Below, in pieces: positions 24,041 to 32,513 of a stretch of DNA of 32,513 nucleotides (position 1 is the stretch's first letter; every line of letters starts with the position of its first letter). Made by a program: the position numbers and the translations under genes. Below the pieces are notes generated by a model. It did no database searches, was not told the DNA's origin, and saw only the letters and a list, made by a program, of their open reading frames with translations. This DNA is from Hoskinsella mucinilytica (lineage in GTDB: Bacteria; Bacillota_I; Bacilli_A; Erysipelotrichales; Erysipelotrichaceae): positions 1 to 32,513 of the forward strand of contig NZ_JBEQZJ010000044.1 of NCBI RefSeq assembly GCF_045223415.1. The letters are read 5' to 3'.

Positions 24041-25015
24041 TTATGAATTTTTATCTTGTTTGATAGTAGATAAAAACGCTAACGAGTGCCGTAAAACCGT
24101 ATTGGCTTGTGTCGGATATTTTTGATAATCAAATTGAAATTCATGAGGACATTCCTCAAAAAAGTCACTCTTTACTGATATACCTAATTGTTTGCCTTTT
24201 TCCGCAAGCTTTTTTCCTTGCCATAAAAAGGAATACTTCTTCCCATCCACTATATACATTGCCGGATGATGTTCGCTCAGAAAATGAAGTGGTGAGGCAA
24301 GTTTTCGTTTTAATGATGTTTCCCAATGTTTACTACCTAAGTAAGACCAACCAATATAGTTAAAGAATTTTCTAAAACTTTGAAATTGTTCTTGATGAAC
24401 ATCTTCACAAAAATCATAAGGTCCGCAAAATAATAGCTGTCCTTGTATCCTTTTTGTACAATGTAACTCTATTTGTGTTTCTTTGCGTAAGGCTTCTTGG
24501 AATAAAAGATTCGTGAAGTTAGCCGCAATGTTTGCACCCGCAGAATCGCCACCAATCACATAAGGTATATTTGAGGGAAGCTTTCGCATGTTTTCTAAAT
24601 GAACCAATAACTCATCTACCTGTTTGATCTGTACAGGAAATGGATAGCGTGGTGCATAGGCATAGTTCATTGCGACAACGATGATCCCTTGATGCGCTAA
24701 TTGTATCGCATAATTTCGGGTTCCTTCACTCGTCCCGGCAATAAATGCACCTCCATGGATCCAAATCAAAACATGGGTAGCTTGTTTCTCTTTTGGAACA
24801 TACAAATCGTAAGTGTTATTAGGATAATTCGAAGGATATACGAAACTTTTTTGTATGATGACATCTTTTCTTATTTCATCTATTGTATCAGGTGCCTTAT
24901 TGTGATGATCTTCTTTTTGATGGCGAAGTAGCCATACAAAAGGGTATGGTGTCCATAGGAATACATATCCAATAACGGCAATGAATATGATGAAAATTAC
25001 GATCCACAAAGCCAT
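24041..25015 (-). CDS. Membrane-anchored alpha/beta hydrolase (esterase)
   Basis: This HSL-like esterase has 324 residues. One membrane helix covers about 2-22, with a segment starting MALWIVIFIIFIAVIG. The oxyanion motif HGGAF lies at about 86-90 and the Ser nucleophile in GGDSAGAN. The Asp is probably in VDGKKYSF and the His in CPHEFQFDY. Basic residues follow the helix (RHQKEDHHNK), while none precede it, so the positive-inside rule puts the catalytic part in the cytoplasm. It overlaps the SGNH esterase gene by 19 bases. RBS GAGGAGGTG. The substrate is unknown; acylated sugars are likely from context. Confidence 0.88.
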   Translation of the reverse strand: MALWIVIFIIFIAVIGYVFLWTPYPFVWLLRHQKEDHHNKAPDTIDEIRKDVIIQKSFVYPSNYPNNTYDLYVPKEKQATHVLIWIHGGAFIAGTSEGTRNYAIQLAHQGIIVVAMNYAYAPRYPFPVQIKQVDELLVHLENMRKLPSNIPYVIGGDSAGANIAANFTNLLFQEALRKETQIELHCTKRIQGQLLFCGPYDFCEDVHQEQFQSFRKFFNYIGWSYLGSKHWETSLKRKLASPLHFLSEHHPAMYIVDGKKYSFLWQGKKLAEKGKQLGISVKSDFFEECPHEFQFDYQKYPTQANTVLRHSLAFLSTIKQDKNS

Positions 25016-26133
25016 TGTTTCAACACCTCCTCGATTCTTTTTGCCATTTCGTTACCTCCTGATTTACTTGGATGTAAATGATCGCCTTGATGATAACCTT
25101 TTTTCCAAGCTTTAGTATCATCACATAGTACATCATCAAAGAGTATAACATCGGTTATGTTAGATAATTTTTGATATGCCTGATTGATACTGTTTCTAAG
25201 TGTTTCCTTTTTCTCATCTACTTGATCTGCGTGTAAAAAGGGTGGTATAGCAAGAAGAAGGATACGATCAGCTTGCGTCTTCAAAGCTTGTATACTTTGA
25301 TCTATTGCTTTCATATATTCTTCTAATGTAGGTAACTCATCAATATCAGCACAAAAGGTTCCCGGTTGATATAGATCATTGGTACCTAAAGCAAATAGCT
25401 GTATAACAATTCCTTGATCTTGTTTGATTACCTGTTCTTGAATACGTTTTACTCCTGCAATACCAAAACATTGATTCATCACATCAATATTTTGAAACAT
25501 TCCTTTATTTCCTTCCTTTGTCGTACCTTCTAAGATATAGGTATGTGTCGCATCGATATGTACTTGTTTTAACTCATGTAATAAGCGATTGCCACTGATG
25601 CCATGATTCAATAAAACATAACCTTGATTCCTTAACCATGCCTTTAAAGGAGTGGTCCAATTTCCTTGTTCTGTAATGGAATCTCCAATCACTCTGATTG
25701 CTCCTTTTATATTGGCTGTTAATATGTCAATACCACATAGTCCATATAAGACATCGTTATCTGTTTTCATTTCATCATATGGATAAATAGCAACACCACT
25801 TGATACGATTGGGTTACTTATCAAATCATAGGAAATCATGCATTCAGTTACTGTATCTTCAAAGATTACTTCATCGCTTAATATGCTTTGCATGGGAAAT
25901 ATTGTAATAGAACTTTTCTTATGAAAGCATACCTGATATTGTTTGTTTCCTGCTTGAATGTTTACATGATCTACCATGACTTCATGATGATCATATGCAA
26001 ATGCAAAGCGAAGCTTACATGCGGATGCCTTAGGTATTTTGACCTGTACTTCTTGATGAGGTTGATAGAGATGAGCCACAAGGCCCATACCTCGTTGTGC
26101 CTTTGACCAGCATGTGACCCATTTCTGATTCAT
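24997..26133 (-). CDS. SGNH/GDSL-family esterase
   Basis: This 378-residue deacylase lacks a signal peptide and should be cytoplasmic. Residues 1-140 form a beta-rich, possibly carbohydrate-binding, lead domain. The hydrolase domain follows: block I GDSITEQG with Ser152, block II near GISGN, block III ALGTNDL with the Asn, and block V GDHLHPS with Asp and His (about 354-360). This two-part layout is typical of CE2-like and related sugar esterases, an assignment I hold loosely. Its start overlaps the EIIC stop by one base, so it is coupled to sugar uptake. It probably removes acyl groups from the imported sugar. Confidence 0.88.
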   Translation of the reverse strand: MNQKWVTCWSKAQRGMGLVAHLYQPHQEVQVKIPKASACKLRFAFAYDHHEVMVDHVNIQAGNKQYQVCFHKKSSITIFPMQSILSDEVIFEDTVTECMISYDLISNPIVSSGVAIYPYDEMKTDNDVLYGLCGIDILTANIKGAIRVIGDSITEQGNWTTPLKAWLRNQGYVLLNHGISGNRLLHELKQVHIDATHTYILEGTTKEGNKGMFQNIDVMNQCFGIAGVKRIQEQVIKQDQGIVIQLFALGTNDLYQPGTFCADIDELPTLEEYMKAIDQSIQALKTQADRILLLAIPPFLHADQVDEKKETLRNSINQAYQKLSNITDVILFDDVLCDDTKAWKKGYHQGDHLHPSKSGGNEMAKRIEEVLKQWLCGS

Positions 26134-27458
26134 TATGCTACCTCAACAGAATCCTGATGTAATTGTTTGTTTGCTTCTTCTTCCAATTGTGCTTCTCTTC
26201 GATCGGCAACCTTTAAGAACGGATACCATATCAAAATCGTGATAGCAAAGCAGATAACCATTAAAATCGTATAATTTAATCCGCCGGCAAGTGGCATTTT
26301 CACAAAAATAGGTGTTGTCCAAGGTAGTAAAGACATAAATGGATTTAACTGAATCGGTAAAATGGTCGAAGTAAGGCCCCAAGCTACAAAACCTGTGATG
26401 ATCTGGGTAAAACATTGTGGAATAAAATAGATTGGATTTAAGATGATCGGCATACCAAACATGATAGGTTCTGTAATATTGAATATAGATGGGATGAAAG
26501 ATAATTTTGCTAATTGTCGATATTTCGCAGATCTTCCTTTAAACATTAAAATAATAACAAAGCCCATAAATCCGGAAGCCATCATAGCACCATAAATGAC
26601 AGATGGAAGCAAGAAAGGCAGCTCTTGATTTGCTTGAAATGCTTGAATGTTTCCTGTAACCATGGTTAAAGAAATAACACCAAGAGGACCTTGTAATACA
26701 GCGTTATGAATACCGAAGAACCAAAGTATTGCAAGTAAGGCCATGATCAGAATAATGGATAATGGACTTGCGGCAAGTGAGTATAACGGTGCATTGATTA
26801 CTTGAATAAAGAAATTAATGATATCACCTGCGGAAGTATAACTGAATCCAACACGAATCACAAATGCCAATACAAAGATAATGGTTACCACAAAGATGGG
26901 TGATAATGATTGTGATACCATTGCAGGAACACTTTCCGGTAATTTAAACATAATATTTTTACTTGCAAGGAATGCATATAAACGTGTCACAAGAAGTGCC
27001 ACCAACATACCGATAAATAAACCTTGCCCACCTAGATAATCTAATTTCAAAGCATTGATCACTGTTTCTGTAGCCTGCCCGTTTTCCATTACGGTTGTGG
27101 TAATCGTTTGTGGCATGATCATAATAAAGAAAGCCAGAGAAATGATTGCGGCATTTTTGGCGTTCGTTTCTAAACGTGTTGCATAAGCCATAGAAAGAGA
27201 ATAGATGACATATAACGTAAGTACACCGGTAGCACCATTGGTTATCGCAGTCACATGCTGCATGATACCGATTTCTTCTAGCCATGTTGTCCATGCGGGA
27301 ATCGGAAAATTACCGATGATCGTGATAAAAGCGATTCCCAAAGTGATTGGGGAACACCTGATAAAACCTTCCATCAATGCCCCTAATACTTTGTTGTTTG
27401 TCATTTTTTCAGCTAACGGCATCATTTTGTCGTTAAGAAATTGTTCAAATTTTTTCAT
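26133..27458 (-). CDS. PTS EIIC, lactose/cellobiose family (orphan)
   Basis: This membrane carrier has 441 residues and about ten helices. FLNDKMMPLAEKM at the start and NITEPIMFGMPIILNP near residue 328 are hallmarks of cellobiose/lactose-type EIIC. WFFGIHNAVLQGPLG carries the GIH loop. No EIIB or EIIA of the lactose family lies nearby, and the glucose-type EIIA at 15275 belongs to another class, so partners must be elsewhere in the genome. It leads an operon with two esterases rather than a glycosidase. RBS AGGAGAGG. The AraC regulator (27617) is divergent. Confidence 0.92.
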   Translation of the reverse strand: MKKFEQFLNDKMMPLAEKMTNNKVLGALMEGFIRCSPITLGIAFITIIGNFPIPAWTTWLEEIGIMQHVTAITNGATGVLTLYVIYSLSMAYATRLETNAKNAAIISLAFFIMIMPQTITTTVMENGQATETVINALKLDYLGGQGLFIGMLVALLVTRLYAFLASKNIMFKLPESVPAMVSQSLSPIFVVTIIFVLAFVIRVGFSYTSAGDIINFFIQVINAPLYSLAASPLSIILIMALLAILWFFGIHNAVLQGPLGVISLTMVTGNIQAFQANQELPFLLPSVIYGAMMASGFMGFVIILMFKGRSAKYRQLAKLSFIPSIFNITEPIMFGMPIILNPIYFIPQCFTQIITGFVAWGLTSTILPIQLNPFMSLLPWTTPIFVKMPLAGGLNYTILMVICFAITILIWYPFLKVADRREAQLEEEANKQLHQDSVEVA

Positions 27459-27510
27459 AAGTTACCTCTCCTATTCATATCATGTAAAGCAAATTCATTC
27501 GGCCGATTCA

Positions 27511-27524
27511 TGTAAACGCTTTAC
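27511..27524. promoter_or_regulatory. cre-like or regulator site between EIIC and araC
   Basis: TGTAAACGCTTTAC is a near-palindrome around CG. It fits the cre pattern at about 12 of 14 positions on either strand. A second half, GTAAAGC, lies at 27484-27490. It overlaps the araC -35 and could act on both directions. Confidence 0.5.
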
Positions 27525-27549
27525 TTTTGTTACGGCTTTATTATATAAT
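27520..27549 (+). promoter_or_regulatory. Promoter of the araC gene
   Basis: TTTACT (27520-27525) with an 18-base spacer and TATAAT (27544-27549). The leader to ATG 27617 is about 60 bases. The -10 is perfect and the -35 has four of six matches. Confidence 0.6.
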
Positions 27550-27616
27550 GGAACACATACATGCTATATCATAATTTTAATATTTATGTAATAATTTTAA
27601 GAAAGGAGGACTTTTT

Positions 27617-28774
27617 ATGAATCTACAAGATTTTAAGCATATTGCGGATACCTTTTATAAACGTACCTATGTTCCCATCAATATTGTTACACTTGAAAAT
27701 AAATTACTATTTCCAAGCTATTCCCCTATCCTTAATAAGAAAGAAGTTTTTTCTTATCTTTTTCAAGAGGATGCATTTCCTTTACATATCGTTCATACTT
27801 ATGAGTATCTCGCAGCTTCTTTTCTCTATGAGATGGATCATGTTACTTATCGAATATTGATGGGGCCATGTATGTTACTGGATGCCTCTTTTCAACAAGC
27901 CTTAAGCACTGATCCCCTACATGATTATATCAGTAGTGAAACCTTAAATAGTTTTCAGAATTATTGTGCATGTTTTTATGCACTATGCCTTGGTAAGCTG
28001 TTAGATAAAGAACAGATTCCCATATCTTATGATCGCACGCATAAGAAGACCAATTCTCCACAAGAAGTGTTTGAGGAAAATCTATACAATCGAAGAAGTC
28101 ATGATGAAACCAGAGATTCCTATCAATTTGAATTACGCTATCTCGACTATGTGAAACGCAACAGAAAAGATAAAATCGATTGGATCTTTTCTAAAATTGA
28201 TCGTACCTATATCGTACATCTATCGGAAGAGCCTTTGGAAGCCATCAAGTTAAAGTTCGCATCTTTGATCACTTTATTAACAAGAACTGCCATCTCTTGC
28301 GGAGTACCACTAGATTCGTCTTTCTCTTTATCTGATGCGTTGATTCAAGGTTTAAAGGATATTCACACCTCAAATGAAGGGATTGCCTATATTCGATACG
28401 CAAGCTATCAGTTTTGTGACCTCATTTCAACTACTGCCAAGCAATGTTCTACCATGATCAATCAATGCTTACGCTATATTGATTCTCATTTATATGAAAA
28501 AATCACTTTAGCTGATCTAGCACAAGAAACAGGTCGTACCACCGTTTATATCTCTTCTAGATTCAAAAAAGAACTCAATATGACCTTGAGTGATTATGTA
28601 CTTTCTAAAAAAATCGAAGAAGCAAAGCATCTTTTATTATTTACAGATTATAGTTTTCAGGAAATCAGCACCCTTTTAAATTTCACCAGTCAAAGTCATT
28701 TTACTCAACGTTTTAAACAAATTGCCAAACAAACACCAAAGGAATTTCGCCAAACCAATTTCCAATATTTATAA
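27617..28774 (+). CDS. AraC family transcriptional regulator
   Basis: The 385-residue protein ends in a double helix-turn-helix of AraC type (about 285-383): ITLADLAQETGRTTVYISSR, then TDYSFQEISTLLNFTSQSHF and QTPKEFRQTN. The N-terminal 270 residues are a helical sensor-like region that I cannot name. RBS AAAGGAGGA is strong. It is divergent from the EIIC-esterase operon and precedes a second esterase, so it probably activates both sides when the sugar is present. The effector may be the sugar or its phosphate. Confidence 0.92.
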   Translation: MNLQDFKHIADTFYKRTYVPINIVTLENKLLFPSYSPILNKKEVFSYLFQEDAFPLHIVHTYEYLAASFLYEMDHVTYRILMGPCMLLDASFQQALSTDPLHDYISSETLNSFQNYCACFYALCLGKLLDKEQIPISYDRTHKKTNSPQEVFEENLYNRRSHDETRDSYQFELRYLDYVKRNRKDKIDWIFSKIDRTYIVHLSEEPLEAIKLKFASLITLLTRTAISCGVPLDSSFSLSDALIQGLKDIHTSNEGIAYIRYASYQFCDLISTTAKQCSTMINQCLRYIDSHLYEKITLADLAQETGRTTVYISSRFKKELNMTLSDYVLSKKIEEAKHLLLFTDYSFQEISTLLNFTSQSHFTQRFKQIAKQTPKEFRQTNFQYL

Positions 28775-28872
28775 TTCAATAAAAGATAGTGAAATATTGA
28801 TAAAAATCTAAAAATCATGACAGAAAGAAACCATCGGATATGATTACAATATCTTAGAAAGAAGGTGGTTTT

Positions 28873-29874
28873 ATGCGTTTGTTCAAACGTATACTTTTAG
28901 GAGCTTTCGGTTTGATACTACTATTTCTAATCGGTGCATTCCTTTTGATTCAGATAACACCAAAGCCTGTCGCATATCTTACAAGAACAGCCTTTGATGG
29001 TGGTGAACAAGGTGTATCCTATGGACTTCATCCGGATTATCAGACGATGCTTTCCCAAGTAGTATCTCAAAAGGATCAAAGGTATCCTTCAAAGTATGCG
29101 AACGCTACTTATGATATCTATATGCCGAAAGATACTTCTAATAAATATCCCGTGATGTTATGGGTTCATGGAGGAGCCTTCGTTGGTGGCGATAAAAAAG
29201 ATATGACAAGCTTTGCGATTGCACTTGCCGCAAAAGGAAATATTGTGATTACAATGAATTATGCACTTGCACTAGAAGCAATTTATCCTACACCTATCTT
29301 ACAGGTTAATGATATGGTCAAAGAGTTATCACAATTAAAAACACAATTACCAATGACGGATGATTTATTTATCGGTGGTGATTCCGCAGGTGCTCATATT
29401 GCTTTTCAATGGGCAGTGACGCAAACCAATGATACCTATCGTCAATACTTTGCTATGGAACAAACAATTGATCCAGATCATCTAAAAGGTGCAATTTCCT
29501 TTTGTGGACTTTTAGATTTTTCCATGTTTGATGAAACAGATAGTGCCTTCTCTAATTTTCTATATCGTCAATGCGCATGGGCTTATCTCGATCACAAGGA
29601 TTGGAAAACATCACTTACACTACAACATGTTGATTTTCTTTCTGCGATAGATGATTTATTTCCACCGGTCTATCTTACTGATGGAAATCGTAATTCCTTT
29701 CTAGATCAAGCAAAAAAAGCAAAAACCTTATTAGAAAACAAATCGATTCCCGTTACAGCTTTATTCTGGGAAACCGGTGAACATTTACATGAATATCAAT
29801 TTCATTTGAATGAAGAAGCGGGGTTGAAAAATTTCAATATGGTACTACAATTTATTCAAGAAAATAAAGGGTGA
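28873..29874 (+). CDS. Membrane-anchored alpha/beta hydrolase (esterase), rightward copy
   Basis: This 333-residue HSL-like esterase resembles the protein at 24041 along its length. Basic residues (MRLFKR) come before the membrane helix at about 7-30, so the catalytic part should face outside. Oxyanion motif HGGAF (about 99-103), Ser in GGDSAGAH, Asp probably in LTDGNRNSF, His in GEHLHEYQF. RBS GAAGGTGG. Its stop is followed almost at once by the acyltransferase-domain gene. It could trim acyl groups before uptake, while the leftward copy and the SGNH enzyme work inside. Confidence 0.88.
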   Translation: MRLFKRILLGAFGLILLFLIGAFLLIQITPKPVAYLTRTAFDGGEQGVSYGLHPDYQTMLSQVVSQKDQRYPSKYANATYDIYMPKDTSNKYPVMLWVHGGAFVGGDKKDMTSFAIALAAKGNIVITMNYALALEAIYPTPILQVNDMVKELSQLKTQLPMTDDLFIGGDSAGAHIAFQWAVTQTNDTYRQYFAMEQTIDPDHLKGAISFCGLLDFSMFDETDSAFSNFLYRQCAWAYLDHKDWKTSLTLQHVDFLSAIDDLFPPVYLTDGNRNSFLDQAKKAKTLLENKSIPVTALFWETGEHLHEYQFHLNEEAGLKNFNMVLQFIQENKG

Positions 29875-29879
29875 TCTTA

Positions 29880-30671
29880 ATGACAATAACAGAGCTTATG
29901 GACATATTGGATATTCCTTCTTCCGTCATATCTGAAGTAATGAAGTATCAAAAAGCAATAGAACAGCTTCCACAAAATCAAATTCTATCTTTCACAAAAA
30001 TCGAAACTTGGGAAACTACATGGAATGCGTTAAAACAGCAAAATGATCCTCATGGTTATTTCATTTTATGTTGTATGTTAAACGCCTGTTTATATACCTA
30101 TCAACGTTATCAAGCGAAACATATACCATTCTCCATCTTTATAGACACGATGAAGTGCTTCCCCAGATTTATAAAGGAGCATAAGATAAGCTTTGGTGAA
30201 TATGGATTTGATCGTGATTTTTGGGTTGGCAGACAATTATCTATGCAATTATTTCGACTTGGCATATTAGAGTATGAAATAGATCACGATGCTCATTGTA
30301 TATCGATTCATATTCCTTCAGATGCAATCTTAAGCAAACAAGCTTGTCTTTCCTCTATTTCTTTAGCGAAACAGTTTTTCCATACATATGAACCTATTTT
30401 GGATGCGTATCCTTATCGTTGTTGCTCATGGCTATTAAGTCCTGCGTTAAAGGAATTATTACCAAACAATTCTTCGATCCTTCAATTCCAACAAATGTTT
30501 TCTATCATTGATTGGAATCAAGAAAACGAAGAATTCATGATGTGGGTATATCATACCTTTGATCAATCATACGATCGATTGCCCCAACAAACCACACTTC
30601 AAGTCAATATGAAACAATATCTTCAAAAAGGTGGTAAGATTGGTGAGGCCACAGGGGAATTCATCTATTAA
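29880..30671 (+). CDS. Acyltransferase-domain protein (DUF5596-like)
   Basis: The 263-residue protein resembles the two-part family annotated as acyltransferase domain-containing. It has a helical N-terminal part, and a C-terminal GNAT-like part with FDRDFWVGRQLSMQLFRLG (about 115-133) and HIPSDA. I assign it by pattern memory. ATG at 29880 is chosen over GTG 29871, since AAAGG then lies at a normal distance; both nearly touch the previous stop. An acyl-moving protein next to three esterases is notable. The acceptor is unknown. Confidence 0.7.
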   Translation: MTITELMDILDIPSSVISEVMKYQKAIEQLPQNQILSFTKIETWETTWNALKQQNDPHGYFILCCMLNACLYTYQRYQAKHIPFSIFIDTMKCFPRFIKEHKISFGEYGFDRDFWVGRQLSMQLFRLGILEYEIDHDAHCISIHIPSDAILSKQACLSSISLAKQFFHTYEPILDAYPYRCCSWLLSPALKELLPNNSSILQFQQMFSIIDWNQENEEFMMWVYHTFDQSYDRLPQQTTLQVNMKQYLQKGGKIGEATGEFIY

Positions 30672-30692
30672 TATGTACATACCGTTTAATAT

Positions 30693-30728
30693 AGGAGAAT
30701 CTTATATCTATCAAGATTCTCCTTTTTT
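30693..30728 (+). terminator. Bidirectional intrinsic terminator
   Basis: AGGAGAATCTT and AAGATTCTCCT pair perfectly over 11 bases around a 9-base loop, followed by six T on the plus strand. The right arm contains the last codons of the convergent diguanylate cyclase gene, so the same hairpin may end that transcript too. Confidence 0.88.
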
Positions 30729-32387
30729 CAAATCATTGCGTTTGATAAGCTTTTTTTCGTGTGCTTTACTTTGATACATGGCATCATCTGCACGTTTAAA
30801 TACACTTTCATAAACGAAATCCATATTGATATCATATACAGCCATTCCCCAAGCGATAGAAAAATCAGATTCCTTCCAAGCTGTTTCATTATGTTCTCTC
30901 ATATTAACTTCAAAATCCTTTAATAAACGATCTCTATTTTCATAATCAGATTGTTCTAATATTACGACAAACTCATCACCGCCAATTCGATAGACAGGAC
31001 TATGTTGAAATATTTTACAAATCAAACGACAAGCATCTACGATCAACATATCTCCGATAGCATGACCTAGGGTATCATTTACAATTTTTAGATTATTGAT
31101 ATCAAACATTACAATTGCGAACTCAGGATGTCCTGTCTGCATTTCTTTTTCTAATTGATTACACCGTTCTTGATATGCCATTTTATTTTTTACCCCGGTC
31201 AAAGCATCTCGATAAGCCAATCCATTGATATAATTGATATATTTTTGTAATTGATCTACCATCAATTGAAAACTGCTTGTAAGCATTCCTACCTCATCTT
31301 TTGATTGTTGCGATAATGTAATCGTTAAATCACCTTCCGCAATTTTTTTTGCGGCTTCATTTAACTCACGTAATGGTTTGATCAATCGTTTTGTTACTGC
31401 ATAAGTGATACAAACAAATAGAATCGTGATAATAAACAGCAAAATACCACTTTGAATCACTAAATGATTTCTTTCTTTATTAATTTCCTGGGTCGGTGCG
31501 GTTATCGCCAGCTTCATGCCGTTTTCCAAAGTAGTGTACGCCATTTTCTTATTTTCTCCATTGAGCGTATAGGAAAATAAATGTTCTACACTAGTATTTC
31601 TCTTTAATTCTTGTACCAAAGGTAAAAATTCAGTATTGATATCTACCATATTTGTGTGTAACGCATAAGTAGGATGATGAATGATTCTTCCATCTTCACT
31701 GCTAAGAAAGGAAAATCCTGTATCATACACACGAATATTATTTGATAACTTCTCGAATATACGAAAATCAATATCCATTCCTACAACGCCTATTACTTCA
31801 TTTCCTTTATACAAAGGCATAACATAAGAAATCATCAAAACATTGATATTCTTATTCATATAAGGCTCTAACCACATTGCTTTTTTATTTTCAATCGGTA
31901 GATAATACCATCCGACATGCTCGATATCCTCAGGACTATAATTAGAAATATCCGTTGGTACATTTTTTTGAAATATACCATTTGTACTAGATTTACTCCA
32001 AAACAATCCGGAATCCGGCTTTGTGAATTCAGGATTAAAACGTACATAAACAGCGAGAACCCCATCCGTATGATTCGCAATATTCAATGTTGTCGGCTCT
32101 AAATTATTCGTATATTCTTCTACATAGTTCTCATCTGTTTTTAATTTATTGACACTTTCCAATTGATCTATCACAAAAGTTGAAAGTGTATCTACCGATT
32201 GTTCAATTCTAGCTAATTTACTATTGAATTTTTCTGCGGCTTCTCGACACTGTGCATTCATAAAACTTTCAGAAAAATCATCGATTACCCGTGTGGTGCT
32301 ATGAATGGCTCCTCCACCAATGACCAATGCACATACGATTGCACTACTTAAGATCAAAAACATAAATTTCGTTTGAATTGATTTCAT
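30711..32387 (-). CDS. Cache-HAMP-GGDEF diguanylate cyclase
   Basis: This membrane protein of 558 residues makes cyclic di-GMP. A helix at about 8-30 leads to an external Cache sensor domain (about 35-300, with WYYLPIENKK and VGMDIDF). A second helix follows (about 305-328), then HAMP (RLIKPLRELNEAAKKIAEGD), then GGDEF (about 390-550). The active motif is YRIGGDEFVVI, so it should be catalytic. No RxxD inhibitory site precedes it. ATG at 32387 (GAGGAT ahead) is chosen over 32417, whose RBS is too close. TATAAT near 32459 may be its -10. Confidence 0.93.
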   Translation of the reverse strand: MKSIQTKFMFLILSSAIVCALVIGGGAIHSTTRVIDDFSESFMNAQCREAAEKFNSKLARIEQSVDTLSTFVIDQLESVNKLKTDENYVEEYTNNLEPTTLNIANHTDGVLAVYVRFNPEFTKPDSGLFWSKSSTNGIFQKNVPTDISNYSPEDIEHVGWYYLPIENKKAMWLEPYMNKNINVLMISYVMPLYKGNEVIGVVGMDIDFRIFEKLSNNIRVYDTGFSFLSSEDGRIIHHPTYALHTNMVDINTEFLPLVQELKRNTSVEHLFSYTLNGENKKMAYTTLENGMKLAITAPTQEINKERNHLVIQSGILLFIITILFVCITYAVTKRLIKPLRELNEAAKKIAEGDLTITLSQQSKDEVGMLTSSFQLMVDQLQKYINYINGLAYRDALTGVKNKMAYQERCNQLEKEMQTGHPEFAIVMFDINNLKIVNDTLGHAIGDMLIVDACRLICKIFQHSPVYRIGGDEFVVILEQSDYENRDRLLKDFEVNMREHNETAWKESDFSIAWGMAVYDINMDFVYESVFKRADDAMYQSKAHEKKLIKRNDLKKGES

Positions 32388-32513
32388 AACATCCTCTTCT
32401 ATTCTTAGCAAATCCATTCCTTTCTTCCTTATGAAGGAATGCTTACTTCCTATCTTTCATTATATATAGAGAGCACTACAAACTCTTAACAAATGATATG
32501 TTAAATGTCTATA

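Noticed and set aside
27205..27591. Open frame of 128 codons on the plus strand
   Set aside because: It lies mostly antisense to the EIIC gene, has no ribosome site and no family resemblance.
32411..32437. CATTCCTT/AAGGAATG hairpin ahead of the diguanylate cyclase
   Set aside because: Short, A/T-rich arms; could be chance, with no known regulatory form.

Overview
The window is AT-rich and carries Firmicutes-type control elements: strong AGGAGG ribosome sites, a CcpA cre box, BglG/LicT antitermination sites and LacI, MerR, TetR and AraC regulators. It also holds many PTS sugar transporters and GH1 phospho-glucosidases. A gut member of the Erysipelotrichaceae or a neighbouring low-GC Firmicute group is likely. 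That placement comes from gene content only, with no marker gene seen. No rRNA, tRNA, CRISPR array or intact transposase was found.

Layout. (1) 223-1659 is a lone 6-phospho-beta-glucosidase on the minus strand. (2) 1772-5526 is a TetR regulator divergent from a three-gene ABC exporter with two different ATPases and one permease; a near-perfect palindrome covers both candidate promoters. (3) 5943-9314 is a sugar operon with PTS EIIBC, a cytoplasmic esterase and a LacI regulator; a cre/LacI-type palindrome lies upstream. (4) 9315-10048 is a decayed stretch with a twice-frameshifted aldo/keto reductase tail, 23-nt tandem repeats resembling a transposon end, and a possible ATPase tail. (5) 15905 down to 10049 is a complete beta-glucoside operon on the minus strand. 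Its order is promoter with cre, RAT1/terminator1, EIIA, LicT antiterminator, RAT2/terminator2, EIIBC and two tandem 6-phospho-beta-glucosidases.

(6) 16005-19607 holds a DUF362 protein with a MerR/AdhR-type 19-bp-spacer promoter, divergent from an iron alcohol dehydrogenase (YqhD type), an aldo/keto reductase and a small unknown protein. This looks like a carbonyl or redox stress locus. (7) 21444 down to 19689 holds a MerR-like regulator, an MBL-fold hydrolase and a histidine phosphatase. (8) 23888 down to 21595 holds a GH1 enzyme and a ROK sugar kinase. (9) 24041-30671 is an esterase-rich locus. An orphan cellobiose-type EIIC, an SGNH esterase and a membrane-anchored alpha/beta hydrolase run leftward. 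An AraC regulator, a second membrane-anchored hydrolase and an acyltransferase-domain protein run rightward. (10) 30711-32387 is a Cache-HAMP-GGDEF diguanylate cyclase.

How it works together. Most of the window is for importing and splitting phosphorylated beta-glucosides. Four GH1 enzymes, two EIIBC proteins, one EIIC and only one EIIA are present, so the EIIA at 15275 may serve several transporters. Two PTS loci (regions 3 and 9) carry esterases where glycosidases would be expected. This suggests uptake of acylated sugars followed by de-esterification, and it is the most promising candidate for something not yet described.
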